Positions 1-8,145 of a stretch of 64,000 nucleotides of DNA are shown in pieces (positions within the stretch are counted from its first letter, which is position 1; each line of letters begins with the position of its first letter). The stretch spans positions 977,686 through 1,041,685 of the forward strand of contig NZ_BTGQ01000002.1 of NCBI RefSeq assembly GCF_036985505.1, given 5' to 3'. The translations under genes and the position numbers were made by a program. The DNA comes from Croceitalea sp947503285 (lineage in GTDB: Bacteria > Bacteroidota > Bacteroidia > Flavobacteriales > Flavobacteriaceae). The notes under the pieces were generated by a model that ran no database searches, had not been told where the DNA came from, and worked only from the letters and a program-made list of their open reading frames with translations.

Positions 1-123
1 AAATGTAATACGTTACGAAGTGATTTTTCAGAATGGAAGCACTATGATGAATTTTGGAGTCAAGAGGGTGAAAAAGCCTTTCAAGACTACTTGCGACGAA
101 AGCAAACTGAAAATAAAGCGTAA
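1..123 (+). CDS. C-terminal end of an unidentified protein (partial)
   Basis: An open frame enters from the left edge and stops at TAA 121-123, giving 40 codons of a C-terminus rich in charged and aromatic residues. It ends in a lysine/glutamate-rich tail. No stop interrupts it, and the next small frame starts two bases later, which suggests co-transcription. I do not recognise the family from this fragment. Confidence 0.55.
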   Translation, partial: KCNTLRSDFSEWKHYDEFWSQEGEKAFQDYLRRKQTENKA

Positions 124-125
124 CG

Positions 126-272
126 ATGGACGAAAAGAACGATTCAAAGAAACATAGGTATCAATACAAGGCCTTTTTCTGGAGTTTAGGAAATAAAATA
201 ACGGTTCAGTCCAAAAATCGTGAGGTCAATCGTCATAGTACGGATATTTACCCCAATGAACATGAAAATTAA
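126..272 (+). CDS. small hypothetical protein, 48 aa
   Basis: ATG at 126 follows the upstream stop by two bases and the frame closes at TAA 270-272. The predicted peptide is hydrophilic and basic at its start, has one aromatic patch (YKAFFWSLGN) and no signal peptide or membrane helix. The tight spacing to the upstream gene is the main argument that it is translated. It ends shortly before the tetR promoter region. Function unknown; a chance ORF is possible. Confidence 0.4.
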   Translation: MDEKNDSKKHRYQYKAFFWSLGNKITVQSKNREVNRHSTDIYPNEHEN

Positions 273-299
273 CGATTCGTTAAAAAAATGTAAAACTTC

Positions 300-327
300 G
301 GAAACTTTTTTTGTTTTTAAAGTTTCC
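300..327. promoter_or_regulatory. candidate TetR operator (perfect 9-bp inverted repeat)
   Basis: GGAAACTTT at 300-308 and AAAGTTTCC at 319-327 are exact reverse complements separated by 10 bases. The palindrome lies over the spacer of the predicted tetR promoter, where a bound dimer would block RNA polymerase. TetR-family regulators normally bind such palindromes just upstream of their own gene. Binding itself is inferred. Confidence 0.5.
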
Positions 328-339
328 AAGATACATTTG
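310..339 (+). promoter_or_regulatory. Bacteroidota-type promoter of the tetR-efflux operon
   Basis: TTTG at 310-313 and TACATTTG at 332-339 match the Bacteroidota -33 (TTTG) and -7 (TAnnTTTG) elements with an 18-base spacer. The start codon at 350 would leave a leader of only a few bases. Confidence 0.5.
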
Positions 340-349
340 TCAATCATTT

Positions 350-955
350 ATGCGTGATAAGATTTTACATACGGCTACCGACCTTTTCTTAAATCTAGGT
401 TTTAAGAGCGTAACCATGGATGATTTGGCCAATGAAATGGGTATTTCGAAAAAAACGATTTACTCCCATTTCGAGAATAAGACCAAGTTGGTCGAAGAAG
501 CTACCACACAACTCTTTTGGGAAATCTCAGATGGTATCGATGAAATTGTCGCCCTAAAGAAAAACCCGATTGAAGAGCTTTATGAAATCAAGAAGTTCGT
601 AATGTCAAAGTTAAAGGACGAAAAGGCATCCCCACAGTACCAATTAAGAAAGTATTATCCCAAGTTGTTCGATACCCTTAGAAAAAAAGAGTTCGAAGTG
701 ATGCAAGATTGCGTGGTCGACAATATAAAAAGGGGTATTGACATCGGTATTTATCGCGAAAACCTCAACATTCAATTTGTGGCGCGTATTTATTTTATGG
801 GTGTCTTAAGTTTGGGCGACCATGACCTTTTTCCCAGTACCATGTTTACCAAGGTCGATCTCGAAGACTATTACCTAGAATACCATCTCAGGGGAATCGT
901 AACCCCTGAAGGGCGAAAAATTTTAAACAAAACCATCAATTCAAACCAAGAATAA
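350..955 (+). CDS. TetR/AcrR family transcriptional regulator
   Basis: A 201-residue one-component regulator, the usual TetR length. The N-terminal helix-turn-helix (about residues 5-50) carries the signature GISKKTIYSHF in its recognition helix. The remaining helical domain should bind a ligand, probably an efflux substrate, and is not conserved enough to name it. A TTG further upstream would place the start inside the promoter, so ATG 350 is preferred. Its stop overlaps the start of the TolC gene (TAATG), so it heads the efflux operon and most likely represses it through the palindrome at 300-327. Confidence 0.9.
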   Translation: MRDKILHTATDLFLNLGFKSVTMDDLANEMGISKKTIYSHFENKTKLVEEATTQLFWEISDGIDEIVALKKNPIEELYEIKKFVMSKLKDEKASPQYQLRKYYPKLFDTLRKKEFEVMQDCVVDNIKRGIDIGIYRENLNIQFVARIYFMGVLSLGDHDLFPSTMFTKVDLEDYYLEYHLRGIVTPEGRKILNKTINSNQE

Positions 956-2313
956 TGCGAAAGACCATTGCATCCATAATTCTCTTAGTATCCCTAATAG
1001 CAAGTGCCCAAGAACAAAAAACCAATTTTAGTTTAAACGAGGCCATAGCACATGCCCTTGAACACAATTATAGTGTCATCAATGCCAACAGGGATATCGT
1101 AGATGCCCAAAAACAAAAATGGCAGACCATTGCCACTGGATTACCACAAATCAGCGGTGCTGTCAGTTATCAAAATCAAATTATACAACCGATAAACCAG
1201 TTTCCTTCCATACTGGTCCCTGAAGAGTTTCTTCCACCAGGTACGGTTCAAGGCCCTGATACGTTCATACCTATCGTTTTTGGTCCGCCCCAAACCGCGA
1301 CGGCCACGGCTACCCTAAAACAGCAGATCTTTGATGGATCATACATCGTGGGGGTTCAGGCCACAAAGGCATTTTTGAGTTTTAGTCAGAACAACAAGGA
1401 AAAAACGGACCTTGAGATTCGAAAGGCAGTCGTTGAGGCCTATGGCAACGTATTGTTGGCAAAAGAAAGTGTGGCGATTTTCGAAAAGAACAAGACCACC
1501 TTGGAAAAGAACCTTTATGAGACCACAAAGGTCTTTGAGAACGGCCTCGGTGATGAAGAAAGTGTAGACCAGCTGCAGATTACCTTATCATCTATTGACA
1601 ACCAGCTCAAAAATGCCGTCCGTCTTGAAAAGATCACACTGCAAATGTTGAATTTGATCATGGGTATTGCCATTGAGGCACCCACCCAATTAACTGACGA
1701 CCTGAATACCCTAACACAAGATAAAATCGACCTTCAAGCGATAGGTACACCTTTCAACATTGAGAACAATACCGACTATAAGTTGGCCCTCAACCTGAAC
1801 GAACAGCGTTTTTATGAGCTTAAGTTAGAGAAAAGCCGGGCCTTACCGACCTTGAATGCCTTTGTCAACTACGGGGGGAGTTCCTTTAGTGATAGTTTCA
1901 ATTTTCTAAGTTCTGGCCAACAATGGTTTGAACAGTCGGTATTGGGTTTCGACCTAAGTATCCCGATCTTTAGTTCTTTGGGTCGAAGTGCCGCTACACA
2001 GCGGGCCAAGATCGCCCTAGAGAAAGCGAAGACCCAACTTACAGAGGCAGAACAGCAAATTACGCTACAGCTCGAACGGGCCAAGAGTGATTATGTTTTT
2101 GCTATTGAAGAATATGAAACCTCAAAACAAAACCTAGAGCTGGCAGAACGTATCGAAAATAAAAACCAAATCAAGTATACCGAAGGTTTGGCGACCAGTT
2201 TTGAATTGCGGCAGGCCCAAACGCAATTGTATACCAGCCAACAAGAGTTTTTACAATCAATGGTCAATGTCATCAATCGTAAAACCGACCTTGAAATCAT
2301 TATAAATCAATAG
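955..2313 (+). CDS. TolC-family outer membrane efflux protein
   Basis: A 452-residue outer membrane channel component of a tripartite exporter. It begins with a signal peptide (hydrophobic stretch then ASAQ cleavage site near residue 19). Two long alpha-helical repeats of the OEP family follow; the second half has coiled-coil sequence rich in Ala, Gln and Glu (for example AKIALEKAKTQLTEAEQQ). The start overlaps the tetR stop by one base, indicating translational coupling. Together with the downstream HlyD-type adaptor and RND pump it should form a trans-envelope efflux channel. Confidence 0.93.
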   Translation: MRKTIASIILLVSLIASAQEQKTNFSLNEAIAHALEHNYSVINANRDIVDAQKQKWQTIATGLPQISGAVSYQNQIIQPINQFPSILVPEEFLPPGTVQGPDTFIPIVFGPPQTATATATLKQQIFDGSYIVGVQATKAFLSFSQNNKEKTDLEIRKAVVEAYGNVLLAKESVAIFEKNKTTLEKNLYETTKVFENGLGDEESVDQLQITLSSIDNQLKNAVRLEKITLQMLNLIMGIAIEAPTQLTDDLNTLTQDKIDLQAIGTPFNIENNTDYKLALNLNEQRFYELKLEKSRALPTLNAFVNYGGSSFSDSFNFLSSGQQWFEQSVLGFDLSIPIFSSLGRSAATQRAKIALEKAKTQLTEAEQQITLQLERAKSDYVFAIEEYETSKQNLELAERIENKNQIKYTEGLATSFELRQAQTQLYTSQQEFLQSMVNVINRKTDLEIIINQ

Positions 2314-2347
2314 TTGTTGATGAGTTGAAAAGTTTAGAGTTAAAAAT

Positions 2348-2699
2348 ATGAAGCAGTTTTCATTTGAAAAATTGAATGTATGGCAAAAATCTAGAGCTTT
2401 ATCAGTAATGATATACGGAGTAACCAAAAAATATCCACCTGATGAAAAATTCGGATTGACCAGTCAAATGCGTCGCTCGGCAATATCAATTACTTCTAAT
2501 ATCGCTGAAGGAACTGGGAGACATTCCCCAAAAGATAAAGCTAGATTTACGGAGATTGCGTACGGTTCAACCTTGGAGCTCTTAAATCAAACTATACTAT
2601 CAAATGACTTGGAATATTTAAACAATACGGATTTAGAAACAATTATCAGAAATAACGGCAATGTTAGATGGTCTATATAAAGCTCAGCTAAACGCTTAA
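2348..2699 (+). pseudogene. four-helix-bundle (S23/Avd-like) protein gene, frameshifted near its 3' end
   Basis: The frame from ATG 2348 gives 110 residues with the family hallmarks LNVWQKSRAL, QMRRSAISITSNIAEG and SPKDKARF. It then ends in an unrelated tail and TAA at 2678-2680. In the +1 frame from 2649 the sequence reads EITAMLDGLYKAQLNA and stops at 2697-2699; this matches the conserved C-terminal helix of the family. A 2-base loss or 1-base gain near 2645-2650 (short GA tract) explains the break. The gene sits between the TolC and HlyD genes of an otherwise compact efflux operon, preceded by GTTGA-rich microrepeats (2314-2345). Family function is poorly known: the domain is seen in 23S rRNA intervening-sequence proteins and in Avd of diversity-generating retroelements. 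The alternative is a sequencing error. Confidence 0.75.
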
Positions 2700-2727
2700 A
2701 CATATCAACTAATAAACTAATTTAATT

Positions 2728-3918
2728 ATGAAAAACGTACTATCAATCTTAATAATGGCAATACTGGTTGCCTCATGTGGTGGTGGCTCAGACGCCTCAG
2801 TTTCAGCGGTTATCGAAAGCAAGGACATTGACGCGATTCGGGCAAAAAGAAGTGCAATTGCAGAACAACAAAAAGCACTGGATAATGAGGTTAAGCAGTT
2901 AGACTCTGCCATTGCCGAACTTGACGACAATGCCAAACTTCCCTTGGTAACCACGTTTAAGACCAAAGCGGAAAAGTTTATCCACTATCTAGAATTGCAA
3001 GGTGATGTCATGACCAAACAAAATGTACTGATCTACCCTGAAATGGCAGGTACACTTTATAGGGTCTATGTAAAAAAGGGCCAAAAAGTCAAAAAAGGCC
3101 AGATTTTGGCTTCTATCGATGATGGCGGACTTTCAAGTCAGTTGGCACAACTCAAGACCCAAGCCGATTTGGCAAAAACTACCTTTGATCGTCAAAAGAG
3201 ATTGTGGGAACAGAACATCGGTTCTGAAATTCAATACCTTCAGGCCAAAACACAATATGAAGCACAGACGAATACGGTAAAACAGTTGGAAAGTCAATTG
3301 GCCAAATCTTCGATCCGCGCTCCTTTTTCAGGGGTTATTGATGATATCATAAAAGATCAAGGTACCGTGGTAAGTCCGGGTCCAGGTTCAGAAGTTTTTA
3401 GAATTGTGAACCTGTCCAATATGTATGTTGAGGTCGAGGTACCCGAATCACATCTGACCAACGTTGTACCCGGTAAAACGGCACAGGTATCGTTTCCTGT
3501 GTTGGGCGAGACCGTAGAAACTCAAATACGTCAAACAGGCAACTTCATCAACCCTTCAAACCGGTCTTTCACGGTTGAAATTCCCGTGCCGAACGATAAA
3601 GGAACCATAAAACCCAACCTAACGGCCATTGCCAAAATCAACGACTACACGAAAGAAGACGCCATCTTGATTCCCCAAAGTGTCGTATCTGAAAATGCTG
3701 CTGGAGAACAGTACGTTTACCTAGCTGAAAATAATGGTTCAGATACACAAGGCATTGCCAAAAGGGTGATTATAGAAACAGGCAAGACACAAGGTGATAA
3801 TGTGGAAGTGGTTTCTGGATTGGTAGCGGGCAATAATATTATTGTCGAAGGTGCACGAAGCGTTCGTGACAACCAACAAGTGAAAGTTCGTAATGAAATG
3901 AAAACCGTCAATAACTAA
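2728..3918 (+). CDS. efflux RND transporter periplasmic adaptor subunit (HlyD/MFP), lipoprotein
   Basis: A 396-residue membrane-fusion protein that links the RND pump to the outer membrane channel. The N-terminus is a lipoprotein signal with lipobox LVASC at about residue 17. A coiled-coil segment (about 30-72) precedes the biotinyl-lipoyl-like half-domain (VYVKKGQKVKKGQILASIDD). An alpha-hairpin (about 130-195), a second lipoyl half (IRAPFSGVIDDI) and beta-barrel/membrane-proximal domains follow. The RND gene starts five bases after its stop. The coiled coil before the lipoyl domain is longer than in minimal adaptors. Confidence 0.93.
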   Translation: MKNVLSILIMAILVASCGGGSDASVSAVIESKDIDAIRAKRSAIAEQQKALDNEVKQLDSAIAELDDNAKLPLVTTFKTKAEKFIHYLELQGDVMTKQNVLIYPEMAGTLYRVYVKKGQKVKKGQILASIDDGGLSSQLAQLKTQADLAKTTFDRQKRLWEQNIGSEIQYLQAKTQYEAQTNTVKQLESQLAKSSIRAPFSGVIDDIIKDQGTVVSPGPGSEVFRIVNLSNMYVEVEVPESHLTNVVPGKTAQVSFPVLGETVETQIRQTGNFINPSNRSFTVEIPVPNDKGTIKPNLTAIAKINDYTKEDAILIPQSVVSENAAGEQYVYLAENNGSDTQGIAKRVIIETGKTQGDNVEVVSGLVAGNNIIVEGARSVRDNQQVKVRNEMKTVNN

Positions 3919-3922
3919 AATC

Positions 3923-6900
3923 ATGGAAAAAGCCAAAAAGAACGCAAATAAAGAATTTCGCCTTTCTTCATGGGCCATTGACAATCCTTCGGTCATCTAT
4001 GTAATGATCGCAATTTTCTTGTTCATTGGTATTTCTTCATATTTCGCGATGCCCAGGGAAGAATTTCCTGAAGCGGTAGAGACCAAAATCTATGTAAGTA
4101 CGGTCTATCCTGGCAACACGGCAGAAGATATGGAACGCTTGATTACCGATCCGCTCGAAGAACGGTTGAAGAACGTCAGCAATTTTGTAGAGATGACCTC
4201 AACATCACAAGAAGACTATTCCATGGTCGTAGTCGAATTTGATGAGGGTATCGCCGTAGAGTCGGCCAAACAAAAAGTAAAGGACGAGGTCGACGGCGAA
4301 AAAGCAAGTGAAGATTGGCCCGTATTCAACGGCGCAAAAGTGGAGCCCAATGTGTTCGACTTAAACCTAGCGGAATCTTTTCCTATTCTCAATGTGAACC
4401 TTACTGGGGATTATCCGGTAGAAAAACTCAAGGAATTTGCAGAGTACCTTGAAGATGAAATTGAGAATCTTGAGGAAATCAAACAGGTGGATATTCGCGG
4501 GGCCCAAGACAAAGAGGTACAAGTAGCCGTGGATATCAATAAGATGATGGCGGCCAAAGTGAACTTCGACAATGTTATTCAGGCAATCGCCAATGGCAAT
4601 ATGACCATGTCTGCCGGAAACCTGATCACAAGTGGGCAACGCAGAACGATTCGAATCACGGGTGAGATCGAAAAACCCGCTGAGCTTAACGACTTTGTGG
4701 TGAAATCTGAAAATGGGGTCGTGTATTTAAGGGATATTGCCCAAGTATCTTTTTCTGAAGAAGATAAAACTACCTACGCCCGAGAAATGGGTGAAAGCGT
4801 GGTAATGTTGGACATTAAGAAGAGATCTGGCAAAAATGAGGTCGAGGCCACCAAAAAAATAAAGGCCCTAGTAGCCAAGGCGCAAAAAGACTATTTGCCC
4901 GAAGATTTGGATGTTAGTTTTGCCAACGACAGCAGCAGTGCAACACTCAATCAAGTAGACGATTTAGTGAACAACATTATTTTCGGAATCATTTTGGTGG
5001 TTACCGTATTGATGTTCTTCTTAGGGTTTAGAAACGCCCTTTTCGTTGGTTTTGCCATTCCGATGTCCATGTTCATGTCATTCATGATCTTATCGGCATT
5101 GGGCTACACGTTGAATACCATGATCTTGTTTGGTTTGATTATGGGCTTGGGTATGCTGGTGGATAATGGGGTCGTTGTGGTTGAAAACGTGTATCGTTTA
5201 ATGGAGCAAGAGGGTATGTCACGCAAAGAAGCAGCGAAAAAGGGTATTGGTGAAATTGCCATTCCGATTATCATTTCAACGGCAACAACAATTGCAGCTT
5301 TTATTCCTCTAGGTATGTGGCCGGGCATTATGGGCGAATTCATGATATACTTCCCTATCACGCTGTCAGTGGTTTTGGGCTCATCACTATTCGTGGCCAT
5401 ATTCATGAATTCTATGTTGGTTTCCAGATTTATGGAAATAGGGGAGAAAACCCTGACTAGAAAACAACTGATCCGTATAAGTTTGATACTTGGCGGTTTT
5501 GGCGCCTTCATTTATATAGTAGGTGGTCAAGTTCGTGGCCTGGGAACCCTGATGGTCGTCATTGCGGCCCTATTCTGGCTTTACAAATATTTCTTAAAAC
5601 CATGGGCGAACCGTTTTCAAAAAAATAGCTTGGTTAAGCTTGAAAATTGGTATGAAAGAAGATTGATGCATGCCCTTCGCGGTAAAAATGTGTATTGGTA
5701 TTTTGGGGTAACCATCATTTTACTGATCGCGGCCTTTGTTTCCTTTGGCGCCTCAGTAGGTAGTGAACGGACCAAATTGGAGTTCTTTCCCGACAATACC
5801 CCTAAAGAAGTCTATATCTATATTGAATATCCACAGGGAACGGATATCGATAAAACCAATATGCTAACGAAGGCAATTGAAGAAAAAGTCTATGGTATCA
5901 TCAAAGACGAAAAATACTATGATCAATCCGGTGAGAACCTTTTAGTGGATACCGGTGTATCACAGGTAGGCAAGGGCGCTGAAAATCCGTTTACCGAAGC
6001 TGGATCTGCAGCAGATATGCCCCACCGGGGAAAAATAACCCTATCCATGCAAGAGTTTCGATTTCGGGAGGGAATGGATACCGAAAAGCTGAGGCTGCGC
6101 ATACAAAATGAGCTGGCCGATGTGTATCCCGGGGTTACAATTTCCGTTGAAAAAGACGCGGTAGGCCCACCAGCGGGTTATCCGGTAAATGTAGAATTGA
6201 TCGGTCAAAACTATGATACCCTAATCAATGTGGCAGAGCGTATGAAAGGCTTCCTTAACGCTAAAAGCATTGACGGTATGGAGGGCCTTAAGGTCGATGT
6301 GAATAAAGGAAGCCCAGGGATGCAGGTAATCGTAGATAGACAAAAAGCCGGTGAACTGGGCATATCAGTGGGTCAAGTAGGGCAACAATTACGAAGGTCG
6401 TTATTCGGTGACAAAGCGAGTGTCTACAAGAAAGATGGTGAAGATTATGATATCAATGTGCGGTTCAATGAAGATTTGAGGTATAACACCAGTGCGCTGT
6501 TCAACCAAAATATTATTTTCAGGGACCAGGCGTCGGGGCAAATTAAGGAAGTACCCATTTCTGCAGTGGCGTCTCGCAAGAACACATCTTCTTTCAATGC
6601 CATAAAACACATCAACGGACAACGCGTAGTGACCGTCTATTCAGGCTTGAAACCAGGTGGTAACGCCAATATCATAGTCGACCAGATAAAAAAGGAAATG
6701 GAAAACTTTAAAGGCATGCCCGATGGTGTAAAAATTGATTATACGGGGGAATTGGAGGAACAGGCAAAGCAGCAGGCATTTTTAATGGGTGCCTTCTTCT
6801 CAGGCTTGGGCCTTATCATGCTCATTTTGATCTTTCAATTTGGTGGTATCTCAAAACCCGCCATTATAATGATGGCCATTTTTCTAAGTTTCATCGGGGT

Positions 6901-7429
6901 TTTTGGTGGACTGGTTGCGACTGGATGGCCCTTTGTAATCATGATGACCATGATGGGAATCATTTCATTGGCAGGAATCGTAGTTAACAATGGTGTCGTA
7001 CTACTGGATTACACCCAAATATTAATCGATCGCAAAAAGGTGGCATTAGGTATTTCAGACGATGAGCTATTGAATCGAGAAGAGGTAACCGAGACGATCA
7101 TCAAAGGAGGAAAGGCAAGACTACGTCCTGTTATACTGACCGCCATCACTACTGTTTTGGGTTTGATTCCCTTGGCAACTGGTCTGAATATAAACTTCGT
7201 AAAACTTTTTGGTGAGTTCGATCCCCAAATCTATGTTGGTGGGGATAATGTGATTTTCTGGGGACCCTTGGCCTGGACCGTTATTTTTGGCTTAATAGTC
7301 GCCACATTCTTGACATTGATAATCGTACCGGTCTTGTTCAATATTATTTATAGGATAAAGATTAGGATAAAAGGCAGTCATACTTCAAATAAGAAAGAAG
7401 AAAACCAAGAAATCAACCTGGCGGCATAA
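3923..7429 (+). CDS. efflux RND transporter permease subunit (AcrB-like)
   Basis: An inner-membrane pump of 1168 residues, longer than the roughly 1030-1050 usual for HAE1 proteins; the extra length lies partly in added membrane/linker sequence around residues 510-570. It has the typical duplicated plan: N-terminal helix, periplasmic porter domain, helices 2-6, second porter domain, helices 8-12. In helix 4 the paired Asp of AcrB is Asp-Asn here (LVDNGVVVVEN). In helix 10 the AcrB Lys is replaced (GIVVNNGVVLLD). These substitutions occur in other RND subfamilies but imply a different proton relay. It is the last gene of the operon and is followed by a strong terminator. Confidence 0.95.
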   Translation: MEKAKKNANKEFRLSSWAIDNPSVIYVMIAIFLFIGISSYFAMPREEFPEAVETKIYVSTVYPGNTAEDMERLITDPLEERLKNVSNFVEMTSTSQEDYSMVVVEFDEGIAVESAKQKVKDEVDGEKASEDWPVFNGAKVEPNVFDLNLAESFPILNVNLTGDYPVEKLKEFAEYLEDEIENLEEIKQVDIRGAQDKEVQVAVDINKMMAAKVNFDNVIQAIANGNMTMSAGNLITSGQRRTIRITGEIEKPAELNDFVVKSENGVVYLRDIAQVSFSEEDKTTYAREMGESVVMLDIKKRSGKNEVEATKKIKALVAKAQKDYLPEDLDVSFANDSSSATLNQVDDLVNNIIFGIILVVTVLMFFLGFRNALFVGFAIPMSMFMSFMILSALGYTLNTMILFGLIMGLGMLVDNGVVVVENVYRLMEQEGMSRKEAAKKGIGEIAIPIIISTATTIAAFIPLGMWPGIMGEFMIYFPITLSVVLGSSLFVAIFMNSMLVSRFMEIGEKTLTRKQLIRISLILGGFGAFIYIVGGQVRGLGTLMVVIAALFWLYKYFLKPWANRFQKNSLVKLENWYERRLMHALRGKNVYWYFGVTIILLIAAFVSFGASVGSERTKLEFFPDNTPKEVYIYIEYPQGTDIDKTNMLTKAIEEKVYGIIKDEKYYDQSGENLLVDTGVSQVGKGAENPFTEAGSAADMPHRGKITLSMQEFRFREGMDTEKLRLRIQNELADVYPGVTISVEKDAVGPPAGYPVNVELIGQNYDTLINVAERMKGFLNAKSIDGMEGLKVDVNKGSPGMQVIVDRQKAGELGISVGQVGQQLRRSLFGDKASVYKKDGEDYDINVRFNEDLRYNTSALFNQNIIFRDQASGQIKEVPISAVASRKNTSSFNAIKHINGQRVVTVYSGLKPGGNANIIVDQIKKEMENFKGMPDGVKIDYTGELEEQAKQQAFLMGAFFSGLGLIMLILIFQFGGISKPAIIMMAIFLSFIGVFGGLVATGWPFVIMMTMMGIISLAGIVVNNGVVLLDYTQILIDRKKVALGISDDELLNREEVTETIIKGGKARLRPVILTAITTVLGLIPLATGLNINFVKLFGEFDPQIYVGGDNVIFWGPLAWTVIFGLIVATFLTLIIVPVLFNIIYRIKIRIKGSHTSNKKEENQEINLAA

Positions 7430-7447
7430 GCTAGAGGGGGTTATCTT

Positions 7448-7485
7448 AAAAAAAAAGCCTGACCAGTATTGGTCAGGCTTTTTTT
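7448..7485. terminator. bidirectional intrinsic terminator
   Basis: GCCTGACCA (7457-7465) pairs perfectly with TGGTCAGGC (7470-7478) around a 4-base loop. An A-run precedes it and a T-run follows it, so it can end both the rightward RND operon and the leftward gene at 7502-7852. Confidence 0.92.
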
Positions 7486-7501
7486 ATATCGTTTTGAGTT
7501 A

Positions 7502-7852
7502 TTATTTGTTCACGGAAACTACTTCAGATTGATTCCAGTTTTTGACATAAGCAATTCGGTTATCCTCAAAATCAACCTCTTTTAAGATATCATCTTTCCA
7601 AAAGAACCATTTACCCGATCTTTTACCGTTCACATACTTCCCGGTAGCTATCTTTTTGCCATTGGTATTATACATATACCACTGCCCATGTAGCTTATCG
7701 TTCAACAAGGTTCCGGTCTGGGCAATCTCGCCATTATCGTGATAATAGGTGGCCTTTACCATTTTTCCCTCTTTTTCGAATGTTGGTTTTATATCTTGGG
7801 CAGATAGGCCTATGGAAAATAATACCGCTGTAAGTAAAATCACTTTTTTCAT
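7502..7852 (-). CDS. secreted YwqK/MORN-like repeat protein
   Basis: A 116-residue exported protein with a cleavable signal peptide ending in GLSAQD. The mature part consists of repeats of the type YYHDNGEIAQTGTLLNDKLHG and NGKKIATGKYVNGKRSGKW, as in the YwqK/MORN-like family, each forming short beta strands. Many such proteins are annotated as 'antitoxin YwqK', but no toxin gene lies nearby, so that role should not be assumed. A TAnnTTTG element on the minus strand (7895-7902) lies about 40 bases upstream. It shares a terminator with the RND operon. Confidence 0.8.
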   Translation of the reverse strand: MKKVILLTAVLFSIGLSAQDIKPTFEKEGKMVKATYYHDNGEIAQTGTLLNDKLHGQWYMYNTNGKKIATGKYVNGKRSGKWFFWKDDILKEVDFEDNRIAYVKNWNQSEVVSVNK

Positions 7853-7879
7853 AACATGAAGCTTTAAATCATTGAATCC

Positions 7880-7969
7880 TTTACATTAACGATACAAATA
7901 TATAATTTATTTTACATTAAATACACTTTCAAGTAACATTTAAATAACATTAAATTTACATTAAATACA
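7880..7969. repeat. cluster of short direct repeats in AT-rich intergenic DNA
   Basis: TTTACATTAA occurs exactly at 7880-7889, 7911-7920 and 7955-7964. The last two copies extend to the 15-mer TTTACATTAAATACA. Related AACATTAAA fragments lie between them. The cluster overlaps the minus-strand promoter of the YwqK-like gene and precedes aspS. It could be a set of regulator sites; its role is unknown. Confidence 0.6.
7895..7902 (-). promoter_or_regulatory. -7 promoter element of the YwqK-like gene
   Basis: Reading the minus strand gives TATATTTG, an exact TAnnTTTG match 42 bases before the start codon. No convincing -33 element was found. Confidence 0.4.
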
Positions 7970-8120
7970 TAATTTGTTGTACTTCAAATAGTTAACATAT
8001 TGATTTTTAGGTGACAGCAACATAACCATTTGAAAAAAATTACGGACCATCGTATGAAATATCATTTAAAATTGCCCTAAACAGCGCTTGTTTATTGTTT
8101 TTCATACCATCTGAACTAAC

Positions 8121-8128
8121 TACCTTTG
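8121..8128 (+). promoter_or_regulatory. -7 promoter element of aspS
   Basis: TACCTTTG matches TAnnTTTG, and ATTG at 8094-8097 is a weak -33 candidate. The element lies inside the longest possible ORF, which argues that translation starts downstream at ATG 8146. Confidence 0.5.
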
Positions 8129-8145
8129 CAACTTATTTTAAAGTC

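Noticed and set aside
5104..5511. Minus-strand ORF of 135 codons inside the RND pump gene
   Set aside because: Shadow ORF opposite a well-conserved coding sequence, with no independent features.
7502..7852. Toxin-antitoxin system suggested by the common 'antitoxin YwqK' label
   Set aside because: The protein has a signal peptide and no toxin partner; the label reflects loose family annotation.
8095..8145. Longer N-terminus of aspS starting at TTG 8095
   Set aside because: The TAnnTTTG promoter element lies inside it and the family start matches ATG 8146.
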